Positions 16,565 through 25,821 are shown, numbered from the stretch's first letter. The stretch: 36,629 nt of DNA from Planctomycetota bacterium (GCA_024276075.1 JAJRXX010000024.1:1-36629); one strand, 5' to 3'. Program-made: numbers and translations. The notes: generated by a model not told the origin, from the sequence alone.

Positions 16565-18673
16565 TCACAATTCGGTGGGCTCGATCAATACATAGGGCGG
16601 ACCGAGACGTTCGTCTTCGTTGTAGTTACGCACTCTGCTCATGTGCAGATGGTACGTTTTAATCGTTTTGCACGGATTCGAAAGCGCGTAACCCGCTTCC
16701 GCGAACGCGTGCGCGACCCGGTTGTCGCAGGCGAGCTTGCCTAGCAGGAAGTCCGCGTTGACGCCCTGGAGCTTACCCTGCCAAACCCATGTGTCCTGAG
16801 ATGTGTTCCGAGCGAAATCCGTGACACAACCGTCCTCTTGCACGTCCCATCGTGATAGAGCGAACACCTTGTTGCGCAGGTCCGCCTTCAGGAGGTGATT
16901 GACCGCCTCTTGGTCGAGGTAAATGTCGCTGTTGGTGACGATATTGATATCGCGATCGCAGCAGTAATTATTCACAACGCGGAAGTAGTCATTAAAGGTG
17001 GGGCGGTGGTCGATCACGACGGGTACGACTTTCGGGTGCGACCGGCCGATCAGCGTCAGCAACCTGGGCATCGCGCTGTTAGCGACTAAGACCAAGACCC
17101 GGTCGATATTCGGATTGTTGATGTTGCTGGCGAGACATGTCTCGATCTCTTTTTGCCGTTCGGGTACGTTGTCTACATAATAATTGACATACAGCAGCGT
17201 CCTACGGCCCTTGCTGAGAACATCGGCGATCTTAAAATTCGTCCTGGCTTCCTTGAGCCGGGGGTTGAGCCTGCTCGCCTCCAAAAAGGCTTGTTTGGCC
17301 TCGTCGAATTTATCCTGCTTCAGATAGGCGGTACCCAGGTTGTTGTAGGCCTCGGCGTAATCAGGCCGGTGCTGGATCGCCGCTTGGTAACACTGGATCG
17401 CTTCTTCGTATCGCTGCTGATCGGCCAACATCAACCCGAGATTGTTGTGCGCCTCGGGCATGTCCGGTCGGCGTTGCAGGGCTTCCCGGTAGGCATTTAA
17501 TGCCTCATCGAATTGGCCCATCAAATACAACACACGGCCAAGGTTGTAATGCGCATCGGCCTGATCGGCATCCAGCCGGATCGCCTCCTTGTAGCAGCCG
17601 ACCGCTTGGTCGAATTGCCGGGTAGCGGTTAGCACCTCGCCAAGGTTGTTGTGCATGGCGGCTGTGGCGGGGCTTAACATGATGGCGTGGCGGATCAGTT
17701 GCTGGGCCATATCCCGATGACCCTGTTGATAAGCGATCACACCCAGGTAGTGCAACGCGTCTCCGTGCTGAGAGTCGTGCCGCAACACCTGTTCGTAAGC
17801 AGCCTCCGCCTCTTGGAGCCGCCCCGCGCCGTGGTGCGCCAGGGCATCGTTCATGATCTGCTCAATCTGTGGTGTCGATTCCCGCTCGCCTGCGTCCGGA
17901 GCTGTAAGGGATTGGGACGCTTTGTCTGTGACCGATGACAGGGGCACATAGCCGTACTCAACATGCGGCACACGGTCACGATTGATGCCGTAAAACGTTT
18001 TGATACGCTGCCACGTGCTTATCCGAACGTCGGTTGGCTGTAGCCGGTCAATCTCCCGCTCCCCTTTCTTGTTGTCGTGGGGATTGACACAAGCGATCTC
18101 GTCGACGATCGCCACCTTACCCTTCACGTCGTGGCCCAGCACGTCCAAATACCAATAGTCGATTCCCCAACCCACCAGCACCGGATCATAAACTTCCATA
18201 AAACGGTCAAGTTTCTCCCTCTGAAACAGCGGGCAACCCAGTTCCACAAAATTTGTATACCGAAGCCGAGAGAAAGGACGAGTTCGTGTGATCCAGTGGC
18301 TGATCTTCGAGCCAAGATCAAACGAGGGTTGAAGCAGCCACAAGCCGTGTTCTTGCCGTATCTCAAATAGCCGACTCAGCGCCGAGCCGTCGATTAATAT
18401 GTCATCGTCCAACACCATGATGGCGTCGTAACGGTCCAGAACCGATCTCCACCGCTCGTAGACATAGTGAAGATTCGGAAACTTACCGCCTTTGCGTTGG
18501 ATGTAGTGGTCAGCCAAGTCTCGAAACCGTTGATCCTCGTCGCCGTAGTAGGCCACCCACAGATCAAAGTTCCGGCTCCCCTCAAGCCATCCCAGCAGAT
18601 TGGAGCGGTCCCCAGCGGATGTGAAGAGTAAAAACTTATTCCGGGGCGTGCCGATTTTTTCACTAATAGTCAT
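16565..18673 (-). CDS. Three-part fusion: DUF707-type glycosyltransferase, TPR repeats, second glycosyltransferase-like domain
   Basis: A 702-aa protein. Residues ~10-245 resemble DUF707 (FLLFTSAGDRSNLLGWLEG, FDLWVAYYGDEDQRF, DAIMVLDDDILIDG with a DxD-like motif, VLVGWGIDYWYLD). Residues ~265-490 are TPR repeats (NNLGEVLTATRQFDQAVGCY, YNLGRVLYLMGQFDEALNAY). Residues ~495-702 form another alpha/beta domain: RTLLYVNYYVDNVPERQKEI, PTFNDYFRVVNNYCC, INIVTNSDIYLD, VFALSRWDV and a tail with YHLHMSRVRNY. VTNSDIYLD fits a GT-A nucleotide-sugar/metal site. Donors and acceptors are unknown. It is co-transcribed with the GT41 protein, 3 nt downstream, suggesting one glycosylation pathway with TPR-directed acceptor recognition. 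Confidence 0.8.
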   Translation of the reverse strand: MTISEKIGTPRNKFLLFTSAGDRSNLLGWLEGSRNFDLWVAYYGDEDQRFRDLADHYIQRKGGKFPNLHYVYERWRSVLDRYDAIMVLDDDILIDGSALSRLFEIRQEHGLWLLQPSFDLGSKISHWITRTRPFSRLRYTNFVELGCPLFQREKLDRFMEVYDPVLVGWGIDYWYLDVLGHDVKGKVAIVDEIACVNPHDNKKGEREIDRLQPTDVRISTWQRIKTFYGINRDRVPHVEYGYVPLSSVTDKASQSLTAPDAGERESTPQIEQIMNDALAHHGAGRLQEAEAAYEQVLRHDSQHGDALHYLGVIAYQQGHRDMAQQLIRHAIMLSPATAAMHNNLGEVLTATRQFDQAVGCYKEAIRLDADQADAHYNLGRVLYLMGQFDEALNAYREALQRRPDMPEAHNNLGLMLADQQRYEEAIQCYQAAIQHRPDYAEAYNNLGTAYLKQDKFDEAKQAFLEASRLNPRLKEARTNFKIADVLSKGRRTLLYVNYYVDNVPERQKEIETCLASNINNPNIDRVLVLVANSAMPRLLTLIGRSHPKVVPVVIDHRPTFNDYFRVVNNYCCDRDINIVTNSDIYLDQEAVNHLLKADLRNKVFALSRWDVQEDGCVTDFARNTSQDTWVWQGKLQGVNADFLLGKLACDNRVAHAFAEAGYALSNPCKTIKTYHLHMSRVRNYNEDERLGPPYVLIEPTEL

Positions 18674-18976
18674 GGGTAGATATGAAGCGCCATGGGTCGG
18701 TAGTTAAATCGCCATACTAATCTTAGAGACTTAGGAAGTTGAACGGCCAGTAAATTGTATCTGGCCCTACGCCTACCGTTAAAAACAAGTATCGCGATCG
18801 TGCAGTAGCGGGCCAGCGAGATTGTGCGCGGCACAGATGCTAAATTGAAATGAATCTGCCAACGTGACGTTGTGAACGACTCGGCGGAACGCTTAAATTA
18901 GACTATCGAGAGACCGCCTGAATTTTCGTCTATATAATTGGAACCATACAGGATCGATTAGTCGGGAGCGATTGCC
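18674..18976. promoter_or_regulatory. Divergent region upstream of the glycosyltransferase operon and trhO
   Basis: 303 gene-free bp between divergent genes, so both promoters should be here. A TATAAT at 18933-18938 lies 39 nt before the trhO start but has no good -35. The 23-bp repeat (18810-18832) lies in the middle. Nothing else was recognised. Confidence 0.4.
18810..18832. repeat. 23-bp repeat, copy 2 (matches 1011-1033)
   Basis: Identical over 23 bases, gggccagcgagattgtgcg and onward, to 1011-1033. The flanks are unrelated and no transposase fragment is adjacent. It may be a solo transposon end or a conserved binding site. Confidence 0.6.
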
Positions 18977-19885
18977 TTGCGATACGTGGTTTGTGCGATT
19001 TATAAGTTCGTAGCCTTGGATCACGTCGGTGCGTTGCGTGAGTCCTTGTTAACTGCGATGCAGGACAACGGTATCCGGGGCACGCTCCTGCTAGCCAGTG
19101 AAGGGATCAACGGTACCGTGGCGGGGACGCGTGAGGGTATCGATCGTCTCTTGGCACACATCGGGTCTGATCCTCGTTTGGAAGGGTTCCGTGCCAAGGA
19201 GTCGTATTGCGATGAGGTCCCCTTTCATCGTACGAAGGTTAAGCTAAAGAACGAGATCGTAACGATGGGCGTCCGGGGCATTGATCCCAACAACCTTGTC
19301 GGGACCTACGTGAAGCCAAAGGATTGGAACGCTTTAATCTCCGACTCCAGCGTGACGACGATCGACACCCGCAATCAATACGAAGTGGGGATCGGCACCT
19401 TCCAAAATGCGGTGAATCCTCGCACCGATAGTTTTTGCCAATTCCCCGATTATGTGAATAAGCACCTGGACCCAGCTCGCCACAAGCGGGTTGCGATGTT
19501 CTGCACCGGCGGTATCCGCTGTGAAAAAGCAACGGCTTACCTGAAAGGACAAGGGTTCGACCACGTCTATCACCTGCAAGGCGGCATCCTGAACTACCTG
19601 CATGAGGTGCCCGAGCCCGAATCGCTGTGGCGCGGTGAGTGCTTTGTGTTCGATCGCCGTGTGGCTGTAACCCATGGCCTCAAGCAGGGGCGGTACGATC
19701 TGTGCTACGCCTGTCGGTACCCGATCAGCGAAGATGACAAAAAGCAAGGCACCTACACGAAAGGCGTGAGCTGCCCCCGGTGTTACGATCAAACCACAGC
19801 CCCGCAACGCAAACGCTTCCAAGACCGCCAGACCCAGGTGCAGCTAGCTCAAGCCCGAGGAGAACAACACATTGGCCACCGGTAA
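18977..19885 (+). CDS. trhO: tRNA uridine(34) hydroxylase TrhO (rhodanese family)
   Basis: A 302-aa protein of the TrhO/YceA family, which makes 5-hydroxyuridine at the wobble position of tRNAs using oxygen; cytoplasmic. The N-terminal domain (residues ~1-95, [23 protein letters not shown]) is followed by a rhodanese domain (~115-215) with [20 protein letters not shown] and the active loop [12 protein letters not shown] (Cys176, Cys181), as in E. coli TrhO. The C-terminal part has paired cysteines (CYACRYP, CPRC). The start is TTG at 18977 with GGGAG 8 nt upstream, which fits the family's N-terminus exactly. The last codons (HIGHR, stop) lie inside the ~105-bp repeat 19867-19971, so the extreme C-terminus may have been altered by that repeat. 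Confidence 0.93.
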   Translation: MRYVVCAIYKFVALDHVGALRESLLTAMQDNGIRGTLLLASEGINGTVAGTREGIDRLLAHIGSDPRLEGFRAKESYCDEVPFHRTKVKLKNEIVTMGVRGIDPNNLVGTYVKPKDWNALISDSSVTTIDTRNQYEVGIGTFQNAVNPRTDSFCQFPDYVNKHLDPARHKRVAMFCTGGIRCEKATAYLKGQGFDHVYHLQGGILNYLHEVPEPESLWRGECFVFDRRVAVTHGLKQGRYDLCYACRYPISEDDKKQGTYTKGVSCPRCYDQTTAPQRKRFQDRQTQVQLAQARGEQHIGHR

Positions 19886-19971
19886 CAATCCCTTGGCTCA
19901 CCTGGTAACAGGCAAAACAAGCCGCTCACCGGGCTATCTCCTGGTCGCCATCTCGTACCCCCACGCTATTC
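19867..19971 (+). repeat. ~105-bp dispersed repeat, copy 2
   Basis: Aligns over its length with 11803-11906 (acacattggccaccggta .. gccgctcaccgggctatctc .. ctattc). It overlaps the last codons and stop of trhO and fills most of the 128-bp gap to the next gene. Same orientation as copy 1. Confidence 0.65.
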
Positions 19972-20013
19972 CAGAACAACGTATCATTCCATATGTTATA
20001 GGTATGCGCAGTT

Positions 20014-21465
20014 ATGACGCAGGCAGATCCCACATATCAGTGTCTCAGCGTCATCATGCCGGTGTACAATGAGGCGTTTACATTACGCCAAATCGTCGCG
20101 CGTGTGCTTGCCAGCCCTGTGACGCTCCGGATCGAGTTGATCTGTGTGGATGACGCCAGCAGCGACGGCTCTCTAGGGGTATTGCAAGGGCTCGCCGAAA
20201 GTGACAGCCGAATCAAGGTATTGCACCACGAAGTCAACCAAGGCAAGGGGGCCGCGATCCAGACGGCCATCTCGTCGGTCACGGGCCAAATTGTCGTGAT
20301 CCAGGACGCGGACCTGGAGTACGACCCGAACGATTACCCCGTCTTGCTGGCGCCAATCCTGGAAGACAAAGCGGATGCGGTATTCGGGTCGCGCTTCGCG
20401 TCTTCCGCGCAACGGAAATTATTGTTGTATTGGCACTCGGTCGCCAACCACTTTTTGACGTGGGTGGCCAACGTGCTCAATGACATCAACATGACCGACA
20501 TGGAAACCGGTTACAAAATGATTCGGGCTGATATCCTCAAGCAGATTCCGCTTAAGAGTAAACGTTTTGGCTTCGAGCCGGAGATGGTCACTCGTTTGGT
20601 TCAGATGAATCTTCGTTTATACGAAGTGCCGGTCAGCTATCACGGCAGGACCAGGGCAGAGGGTAAAAAAATTGGCCTGAAAGATGCCATTGAGGCATTC
20701 TGGTGTCTGATCAAGTTTCGATTTATCGACACGCGCTTCACAATACACGACGGGTATTACATCCTCGAAAGCATGCGGCGGGCCAAAGGATTCAACGCGT
20801 GGGTGCTCAGGCAGTTCAAGAGTTTTGTGGGGCAGCGTGTGCTTGAAGCGGGCTGCGGGATCGGCAACTTTACACAGCTTTTGTTGGATCGACCGCGGCT
20901 CGTGTGCGCCGATAGCGATCCGGTTTATCTCCGTATCATCGAACGTCGATTCGGGCATCTGGAAAACCTGGATGTGGCTCGTATCGACCTCGCATCCGCT
21001 TCGGATATGGCGGCACTCAAACACGAGCGTTTGGATACAATCATTTGCCTCAATGTCATAGAGCATATCGAGGCTGACGAGGAGGCTTTGTCGCGGTTTT
21101 ATGATCTGTTGGAGCCAGACGGCAATGCGATCATCCTCGTGCCGGCGCACCCCTGGCTCTACAGCGTCTGTGATGAAAAGTTGGGGCACCATCGAAGGTA
21201 CACGACCGAAGAATTGACTGATAAAATCAAGGCCGCGGGATTTGACCTTGTGAGTATCCGCCAATTCAATCGTGGGGGAGTATTCGGATGGTACATCAAC
21301 AAGCTACGCCGAAGATCACACCTTTCGCCGCGTGTTATGATCGTTTACGAAAGGCTCTTGCCGATCATAAAGCTTGTAGAAAAGATTGGGATAGGTCCGG
21401 GCCTTAGCTTAATTGCGGTTGGGCGCAAACCGGAATCGGATAGTTCATCGGCTACGGATGCATGA
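20014..21465 (+). CDS. GT2 glycosyltransferase fused to a SAM-dependent methyltransferase
   Basis: A 483-aa protein. Residues ~8-225 are a dolichyl-phosphate-mannose-synthase-like GT2 domain: LSVIMPVYNEAFTLRQIV, ELICVDDASSDGS, NQGKGAAIQTAI, VVIQDADLEYDP (DxD), GSRF, NDINMTDMETGYKM, RFGFEPEMVTRL. Residues ~265-420 are a class I methyltransferase: VLEAGCGIGNFTQLLLDRPR (SAM loop), LVCADSDP, DTIICLNVIEHIEADEEAL, KLGHHRRYTTEEL. No transmembrane segment is obvious until a weak hydrophobic stretch near the end. It probably loads a sugar onto a polyprenyl phosphate or lipid and methylates an acceptor; this is inferred. The GT39-like gene 85 nt downstream could use such a lipid-linked sugar. Confidence 0.9.
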   Translation: MTQADPTYQCLSVIMPVYNEAFTLRQIVARVLASPVTLRIELICVDDASSDGSLGVLQGLAESDSRIKVLHHEVNQGKGAAIQTAISSVTGQIVVIQDADLEYDPNDYPVLLAPILEDKADAVFGSRFASSAQRKLLLYWHSVANHFLTWVANVLNDINMTDMETGYKMIRADILKQIPLKSKRFGFEPEMVTRLVQMNLRLYEVPVSYHGRTRAEGKKIGLKDAIEAFWCLIKFRFIDTRFTIHDGYYILESMRRAKGFNAWVLRQFKSFVGQRVLEAGCGIGNFTQLLLDRPRLVCADSDPVYLRIIERRFGHLENLDVARIDLASASDMAALKHERLDTIICLNVIEHIEADEEALSRFYDLLEPDGNAIILVPAHPWLYSVCDEKLGHHRRYTTEELTDKIKAAGFDLVSIRQFNRGGVFGWYINKLRRRSHLSPRVMIVYERLLPIIKLVEKIGIGPGLSLIAVGRKPESDSSSATDA

Positions 21466-21550
21466 TACAGGTAGATAGAGCGTATTCGCCGAAAACTCGA
21501 CAACAGGCAAAAGAAGGTTTGATGCCGGCGAGTATAAGAGGATAAAAGAA

Positions 21551-23461
21551 ATGCAAGCGGCCTTAATCGTCTTGCCTGTAACAGCATATACCCTGCTCAC
21601 TTTGGTTTTTGCTCAAAAAGCGGGCAGTAAAAGTATTTCAGCGGGGCTAATCAAAGCGCATCTAGTTGTCTTTCTATTCATTGCAATTTCCACAGAAGCC
21701 CTCTCAGCAATTCAGGCGATTACCTTTCCTGCCATCCTAACGGCTTGGCTGGCATTTCTGTTGGCTTGTTCCGTGTTTGCCGGGTTACGCAGATACAAAA
21801 TTCGTCAAGGCCTAGCCGTGTCCGTGTGGCGGCCGACGGCTCCTCTGGAGTGGGTCCTCGTCGGAGCGTTGGTGTTCATCCTTGTGGCAACGTTGGTAAC
21901 GGGTTTCCTTTACCCGCCCAATACATGGGATTCCATGGCATACCACATGCCCCGTGTGGTTCACTGGATCAGCAATGGTAGTGTCGCGTTTTATCCAACC
22001 GCGGATGTGCGGCAGAATTACTTGGCGCCTCTGGCCGAGTTCGCCATCATGCATTTCCAGATTCTTACCGGGTGCGATTTATACGCCAATATGGTTCAAT
22101 GGACGAGTTTTCTTGTTCTTATCTGTCTCGGCATATCGGTTGCAGCCGAGTTTGGTCTTAGTCGATGGCAGCAGCTTGTATCAGCCGTGATTGTCGCCAC
22201 GATACCCATGGCGATCCTTCAGGCATCGAGTACGCAGAACGATCTTGTCGTGGCAAGTTTTGTTATGTCGTTCGGTCTTTTTATGGTTCGATTACGAAAA
22301 ACGCCAGACCGTGAAAGTCTAATACTTGCAGCAATAGCACTAGGGCTTGCTCTGTTGACCAAGGGAACCGCGTATATGTACGGCGCTGCTGTCGGCATAT
22401 CTCTTTCGATTCCTATCGTGATGGCGTCAAGATGTGTGCGTGCCGAGTTGATAAGAACTATGACCGGCTTGACATTGATAATAATCATTGCGCTTTTGTT
22501 AAACACAGGACACTTGTGGCGAAATTATCATCTGTACGGCCATCCTCTATCGACGGAAACGGATGCTCTTCACAACGAAGACATGTCCGCGTCAGCCTTA
22601 TTGAGCAACATCGTAAGAAATGGAGCTCTGCATATTGGAACGCCGTCTAGTCGTGTCAGGGGATATCTGGATCAAGCGGTACAAGCGATTTTGGGGTCTC
22701 GGCTAAACGATCCAAAGACAACATGGGCCGGCGCTTCGTTTAAAATACCATACACCCGCCATGAAGATACAGCGGGTAATTTAATACATGTTCTTGTGAT
22801 AATGTTCAGCGTGGTGTCATTGCCGATTATGTGGGCCCGGCGCCATTGCCTGCATACGAGAGGCTATGCAATCGGCATAATATTGGCGGGCATATTGTTT
22901 TGTTGGTTGTTGAAATGGCAGCCGTGGTCGAGCAGGCTTCATACGCCACTGTTTGCGATGGCTGCGCCGTTGATGGCCGTCACAATAACATCAGGTGTTT
23001 CAAAAGTTAGAAAGCATGTTGGCCATCTAATTATCTTGTTAATGATTCTCTACAGTATTCGGTTTGTTGTGGCTAATAATAGTCGAGACCTCGAATCGCT
23101 CAGATGGGTTCAGAAAGATAGAAAAGAGCTTTATTTTGAGAATAGAAAAACCCTCTTCCATGGATTTGATGAAGCAGTGCGCATTGTCCAGGGGTCAACA
23201 TCGAAAATCGTCGGGTTGTATAGTGGTGGTGACGGATACGAGTATCCATTTTGGGCTCTTGCAAATGTAGCGGGAAAGGATACGGACCCTGTGGTGTTTA
23301 GACATGTTGGCGTAGAGAACCTTTCGGCTACTCTTGGTAAAGAGAGCATCATTCCCGCTTATGTGATTGCAACAAAAAAAATCCAGAGATGGAAGCACGC
23401 GGCGAAATACGTGTCTATTTATGATTCTGATTACGTCAGTGTCTACAAAAGTGTGGATTAG
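21551..23461 (+). CDS. GT39/ArnT-like integral membrane glycosyltransferase
   Basis: A 636-aa polytopic membrane protein with roughly ten or more hydrophobic segments in the first 500 residues. The start ATG has AGAGGA 8 nt upstream. The first large loop carries YPPNTWDSMAYHMPRVVHW (Asp127), the acidic catalytic position of GT39/PMT/ArnT-type enzymes that use polyprenyl-phosphate sugars on the outer face of the membrane. STQNDLVVASFVMSFGLFM and ALGLALLTKGTAYMYG are typical later segments. A soluble C-terminal part (~510-636) follows. It probably transfers a lipid-linked sugar made by the GT2-methyltransferase protein just upstream to a surface glycan or protein; acceptor unknown. A/T content is higher than in its neighbours, which may hint at different ancestry. 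Confidence 0.85.
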   Translation: MQAALIVLPVTAYTLLTLVFAQKAGSKSISAGLIKAHLVVFLFIAISTEALSAIQAITFPAILTAWLAFLLACSVFAGLRRYKIRQGLAVSVWRPTAPLEWVLVGALVFILVATLVTGFLYPPNTWDSMAYHMPRVVHWISNGSVAFYPTADVRQNYLAPLAEFAIMHFQILTGCDLYANMVQWTSFLVLICLGISVAAEFGLSRWQQLVSAVIVATIPMAILQASSTQNDLVVASFVMSFGLFMVRLRKTPDRESLILAAIALGLALLTKGTAYMYGAAVGISLSIPIVMASRCVRAELIRTMTGLTLIIIIALLLNTGHLWRNYHLYGHPLSTETDALHNEDMSASALLSNIVRNGALHIGTPSSRVRGYLDQAVQAILGSRLNDPKTTWAGASFKIPYTRHEDTAGNLIHVLVIMFSVVSLPIMWARRHCLHTRGYAIGIILAGILFCWLLKWQPWSSRLHTPLFAMAAPLMAVTITSGVSKVRKHVGHLIILLMILYSIRFVVANNSRDLESLRWVQKDRKELYFENRKTLFHGFDEAVRIVQGSTSKIVGLYSGGDGYEYPFWALANVAGKDTDPVVFRHVGVENLSATLGKESIIPAYVIATKKIQRWKHAAKYVSIYDSDYVSVYKSVD

Positions 23462-23512
23462 TACGAGCAGCAGCAGTCCAACAAGATTGTGCGAGACCTC
23501 TTGATTATTATT

Positions 23513-23638
23513 TAGAGCAACTGGCGTCAATATTCTCCATCTTGATTGGATCGCAGGTGTAACAGACATCTGTATTTCACGGCTTGCAAGCAAGCCGTGC
23601 CACCCGGTCAATGGAGATTAATGACGCCAAGTGCTCTA
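23513..23638 (+). mobile_element. 126-bp TA-flanked MITE-like element, copy 2
   Basis: Same orientation and length as the copy at 11593-11718, with few substitutions. One terminal repeat has a change (gacgccaagtgctc). It lies between the membrane glycosyltransferase and dienelactone hydrolase genes. Its sequence extends an open frame upstream of the hydrolase, but that extension is not part of the gene. Confidence 0.85.
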
Positions 23639-23728
23639 GTATCTGCTAATACTCGCGTAGGTTCGATTCAGGACCTCGCTATTTATTATGGGCTTCTAGT
23701 GTGTTCCCATAACAGGATTCTCCATGCC

Positions 23729-24469
23729 ATGACCATCCTAGAACCTGAACCCATGGATATTGAAACATCTTCCGGCCCGATGCGTTGCCACCTTTTTCGG
23801 CCCGCTGGCGAGGGGCGGTTTCCGGGAATCGTTTTGTTTTCGGAAATTTACCAGGTAACGGGCCCAATCAGGCGGACTGCGGCGATGATAGCTGGCCAAG
23901 GTTACATTGTGTCGGTGCCTGAAATCTACCACGAGTTTGAGTCCCCCGGCGTGGCGTTCAACTACGACCCCGAGGGAACCGACCGCGGCAACACGCTTAA
24001 GACGACCAAGGAACTGGCCCACTACGACGCCGACGCACGGGCAGCGCTGGATATGCTAAAAACCCACCAAGCCTGCAGCGGGCGGTTGGGTGTTCTGGGG
24101 ATCTGTATCGGAGGGCATCTGGCCTTTCGCGCAGCGATGAACCAAGACGTTGAAGCCAGCGTGTGTTTTTACGCCACCGACATCCACCAGCGTAGCCTCG
24201 GAAAAAATATGAACGACGACACCCTCGATCGGATGGACAAGATCAAAGGCGAGATGCTCATGATCTGGGGCCGGCACGATCCGCACATCCCCGCCGAAGG
24301 ACGGCGTGTCATCTACGACGCGATGACCGAAGCCGGTATTAACTTCAGTTGGCACGAGTTCAACGGCCAACACGCGTTCATGCGTGACGAGGGCCACCGA
24401 TACGATCCGGCGATCGCCCATGTGGCTTGCGGCATGGTGTACGAATTGTTCGGGCGTCGGTTGAAGTAG
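23729..24469 (+). CDS. Dienelactone hydrolase family protein
   Basis: A 246-aa alpha/beta hydrolase, cytoplasmic. The catalytic triad is visible: Cys126 in GVLGICIGGHLAF, Asp184 in WGRHDPHIP and His215 in NGQHAFMRD. The Glu of FSEIYQVTG matches the Glu36 region of dienelactone hydrolase. The start is ATG 23729 (MTILEPEP), with AGGA upstream; the frame stays open further upstream through the 126-bp element, but that part is not family-like. The classical enzyme opens dienelactone in chlorocatechol breakdown, but most family members act on unknown esters or lactones, and no aromatic degradation genes lie nearby. Confidence 0.9.
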   Translation: MTILEPEPMDIETSSGPMRCHLFRPAGEGRFPGIVLFSEIYQVTGPIRRTAAMIAGQGYIVSVPEIYHEFESPGVAFNYDPEGTDRGNTLKTTKELAHYDADARAALDMLKTHQACSGRLGVLGICIGGHLAFRAAMNQDVEASVCFYATDIHQRSLGKNMNDDTLDRMDKIKGEMLMIWGRHDPHIPAEGRRVIYDAMTEAGINFSWHEFNGQHAFMRDEGHRYDPAIAHVACGMVYELFGRRLK

Positions 24470-24561
24470 AGCCGTGTAGGCAACAGGCGCCCTTGGCGTT
24501 CAGATTCGCGTAATTGTTTTGTGATCGGCTAGCTTGCGATCAAGTACACATCCCGTCGCTA

Positions 24562-25821
24562 TTAACGGCTGGGACGCTTGGTCCTCGGATACTTGGGCCT
24601 AAAGGTTCGACGCTTGTTAAATCGAGCAGGCCCCCCCTTGCCGCGCGAGACTGAGCCGCGTGTGCGTAGCGAAGCCGTCATGTCGCAGTGGTAGGGGTGA
24701 TCGTTGAACGCGGTGAGCGAGCATTTCGTTAGCTTTTCTATTCCTCTGAGCATCGATACTTCTTGGGCATCACAAAGCGACATCGCGATACCGATCGCAC
24801 CGGCACGAGCTGTCCGTCCGATCCGATGTACGTAGCTCTCGGGATCGTTGGGCATTTCATAATTGATGACGTGTGAAATCCCCTTCACGTCGATCCCTCT
24901 GGCCACGATGTCGGTCGCGACAAGAACCCGAGTCTTGCCGCGATCAAATGTCGCTAGGATTCGCTGGCGTGCGTTCTGGCTCTTGTTCGAGTGGATTGCA
25001 TCGGCACTGATACCCCGGCTCGAAAGGTGCCTTACCACGCGGTCAGCCCCGTGTTTGGTGCGGGTGAACACCAAGGCCCTGTGGACATCGCTGCTTTTCA
25101 AGAGGTCGGTCAGCAGTGCGCGTTTGTGTTTTTGATCGACGAAATAAACTTTCTGGTCAATATTCAGAGCCACCGAAGCCGTCGGCGCCACACGCACTCT
25201 CGATGGGGACTGAAGCATACACGAAGCCAACTGCTCAACCGCAGCCGACATCGTCGCTGAAAACAGCATCGTCTGCCGAGCTTTTGGGAGCTTTGAAACG
25301 ATTTTGCGAACATCGGGGACAAACCCCATATCCAGCATCCGGTCGGCTTCGTCTAAGACGAATATTTCGATCTGATCAAGACGCAGGTGTCGTTGGCTCA
25401 GCAGGTCCAGCAGCCGCCCCGGCGTGGCCACGAGGATGTCGGGTTGTTTTCGCAGAGCCCTGATCTGTGGAATAGCCGACACACCTCCTAGTACCACCGT
25501 TGTGCGCAACGGGAGGTAGCGGCCATAGCTTTTGAAGCTCTCGTCAATCTGAAGGGCCAGCTCACGGGTAGGAGCAAGAATCAACGCCCGCAGCCCCTTT
25601 TTATCGCTCGCTGCCCGCTCATGTAGCTGATGCAGTATTGGCAAAGCAAACGCGGCGGTCTTGCCCGTGCCTGTTTGTGCGGTCGCAAGCAGGTCCTTCC
25701 CCTCAAGCGCCAACGGGATGGCTGCCCGCTGGATATCGGTGGGCTCCAGATAGCCTTTCTGCGATAAGGCACGGATAATGGGTTTGCTTAGTGAGAGATT
25801 TTTGAACAAGTCTGTATTCAT
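24562..25821 (-). CDS. rhlE: DEAD-box RNA helicase, RhlE-like
   Basis: A 419-aa protein with all DEAD-box motifs: Q motif GYLEPTDIQ (Gln31), motif I AQTGTGKT (48-55), PTRELA, GG, TPGR, DEAD (157-160), SAT (198-200), a helicase C domain with ARGIDVKGISHVINYEMP, and HRIGRTARAG. The basic Arg/Gly/Lys-rich tail (RGSVSRGKGGPARFNKRRTF) fits an RNA-binding end. It unwinds short RNA duplexes, with roles in ribosome assembly or RNA decay; the specific one is not readable here. ATG at 25821 has AGG 5 nt upstream. A perfect hairpin stands just before the ribosome-binding site (25836-25861), which may regulate the gene. Confidence 0.93.
   Translation of the reverse strand: MNTDLFKNLSLSKPIIRALSQKGYLEPTDIQRAAIPLALEGKDLLATAQTGTGKTAAFALPILHQLHERAASDKKGLRALILAPTRELALQIDESFKSYGRYLPLRTTVVLGGVSAIPQIRALRKQPDILVATPGRLLDLLSQRHLRLDQIEIFVLDEADRMLDMGFVPDVRKIVSKLPKARQTMLFSATMSAAVEQLASCMLQSPSRVRVAPTASVALNIDQKVYFVDQKHKRALLTDLLKSSDVHRALVFTRTKHGADRVVRHLSSRGISADAIHSNKSQNARQRILATFDRGKTRVLVATDIVARGIDVKGISHVINYEMPNDPESYVHRIGRTARAGAIGIAMSLCDAQEVSMLRGIEKLTKCSLTAFNDHPYHCDMTASLRTRGSVSRGKGGPARFNKRRTFRPKYPRTKRPSR

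Noticed and set aside
19872-20072. A 66-aa plus-strand open frame after trhO
   Set aside because: It is mostly the ~105-bp dispersed repeat and overlaps the start of the GT2 gene; no ribosome-binding site or family.
23546-23728. N-terminal extension of the dienelactone hydrolase frame
   Set aside because: The extension is made of the 126-bp element and spacer; family similarity begins just after ATG 23729.
24522-24542. Inverted repeat tgatcg/cgatca between convergent hydrolase and helicase genes
   Set aside because: Only 6 bp with a 9-nt loop and no T-run on either strand; too weak to call a terminator.
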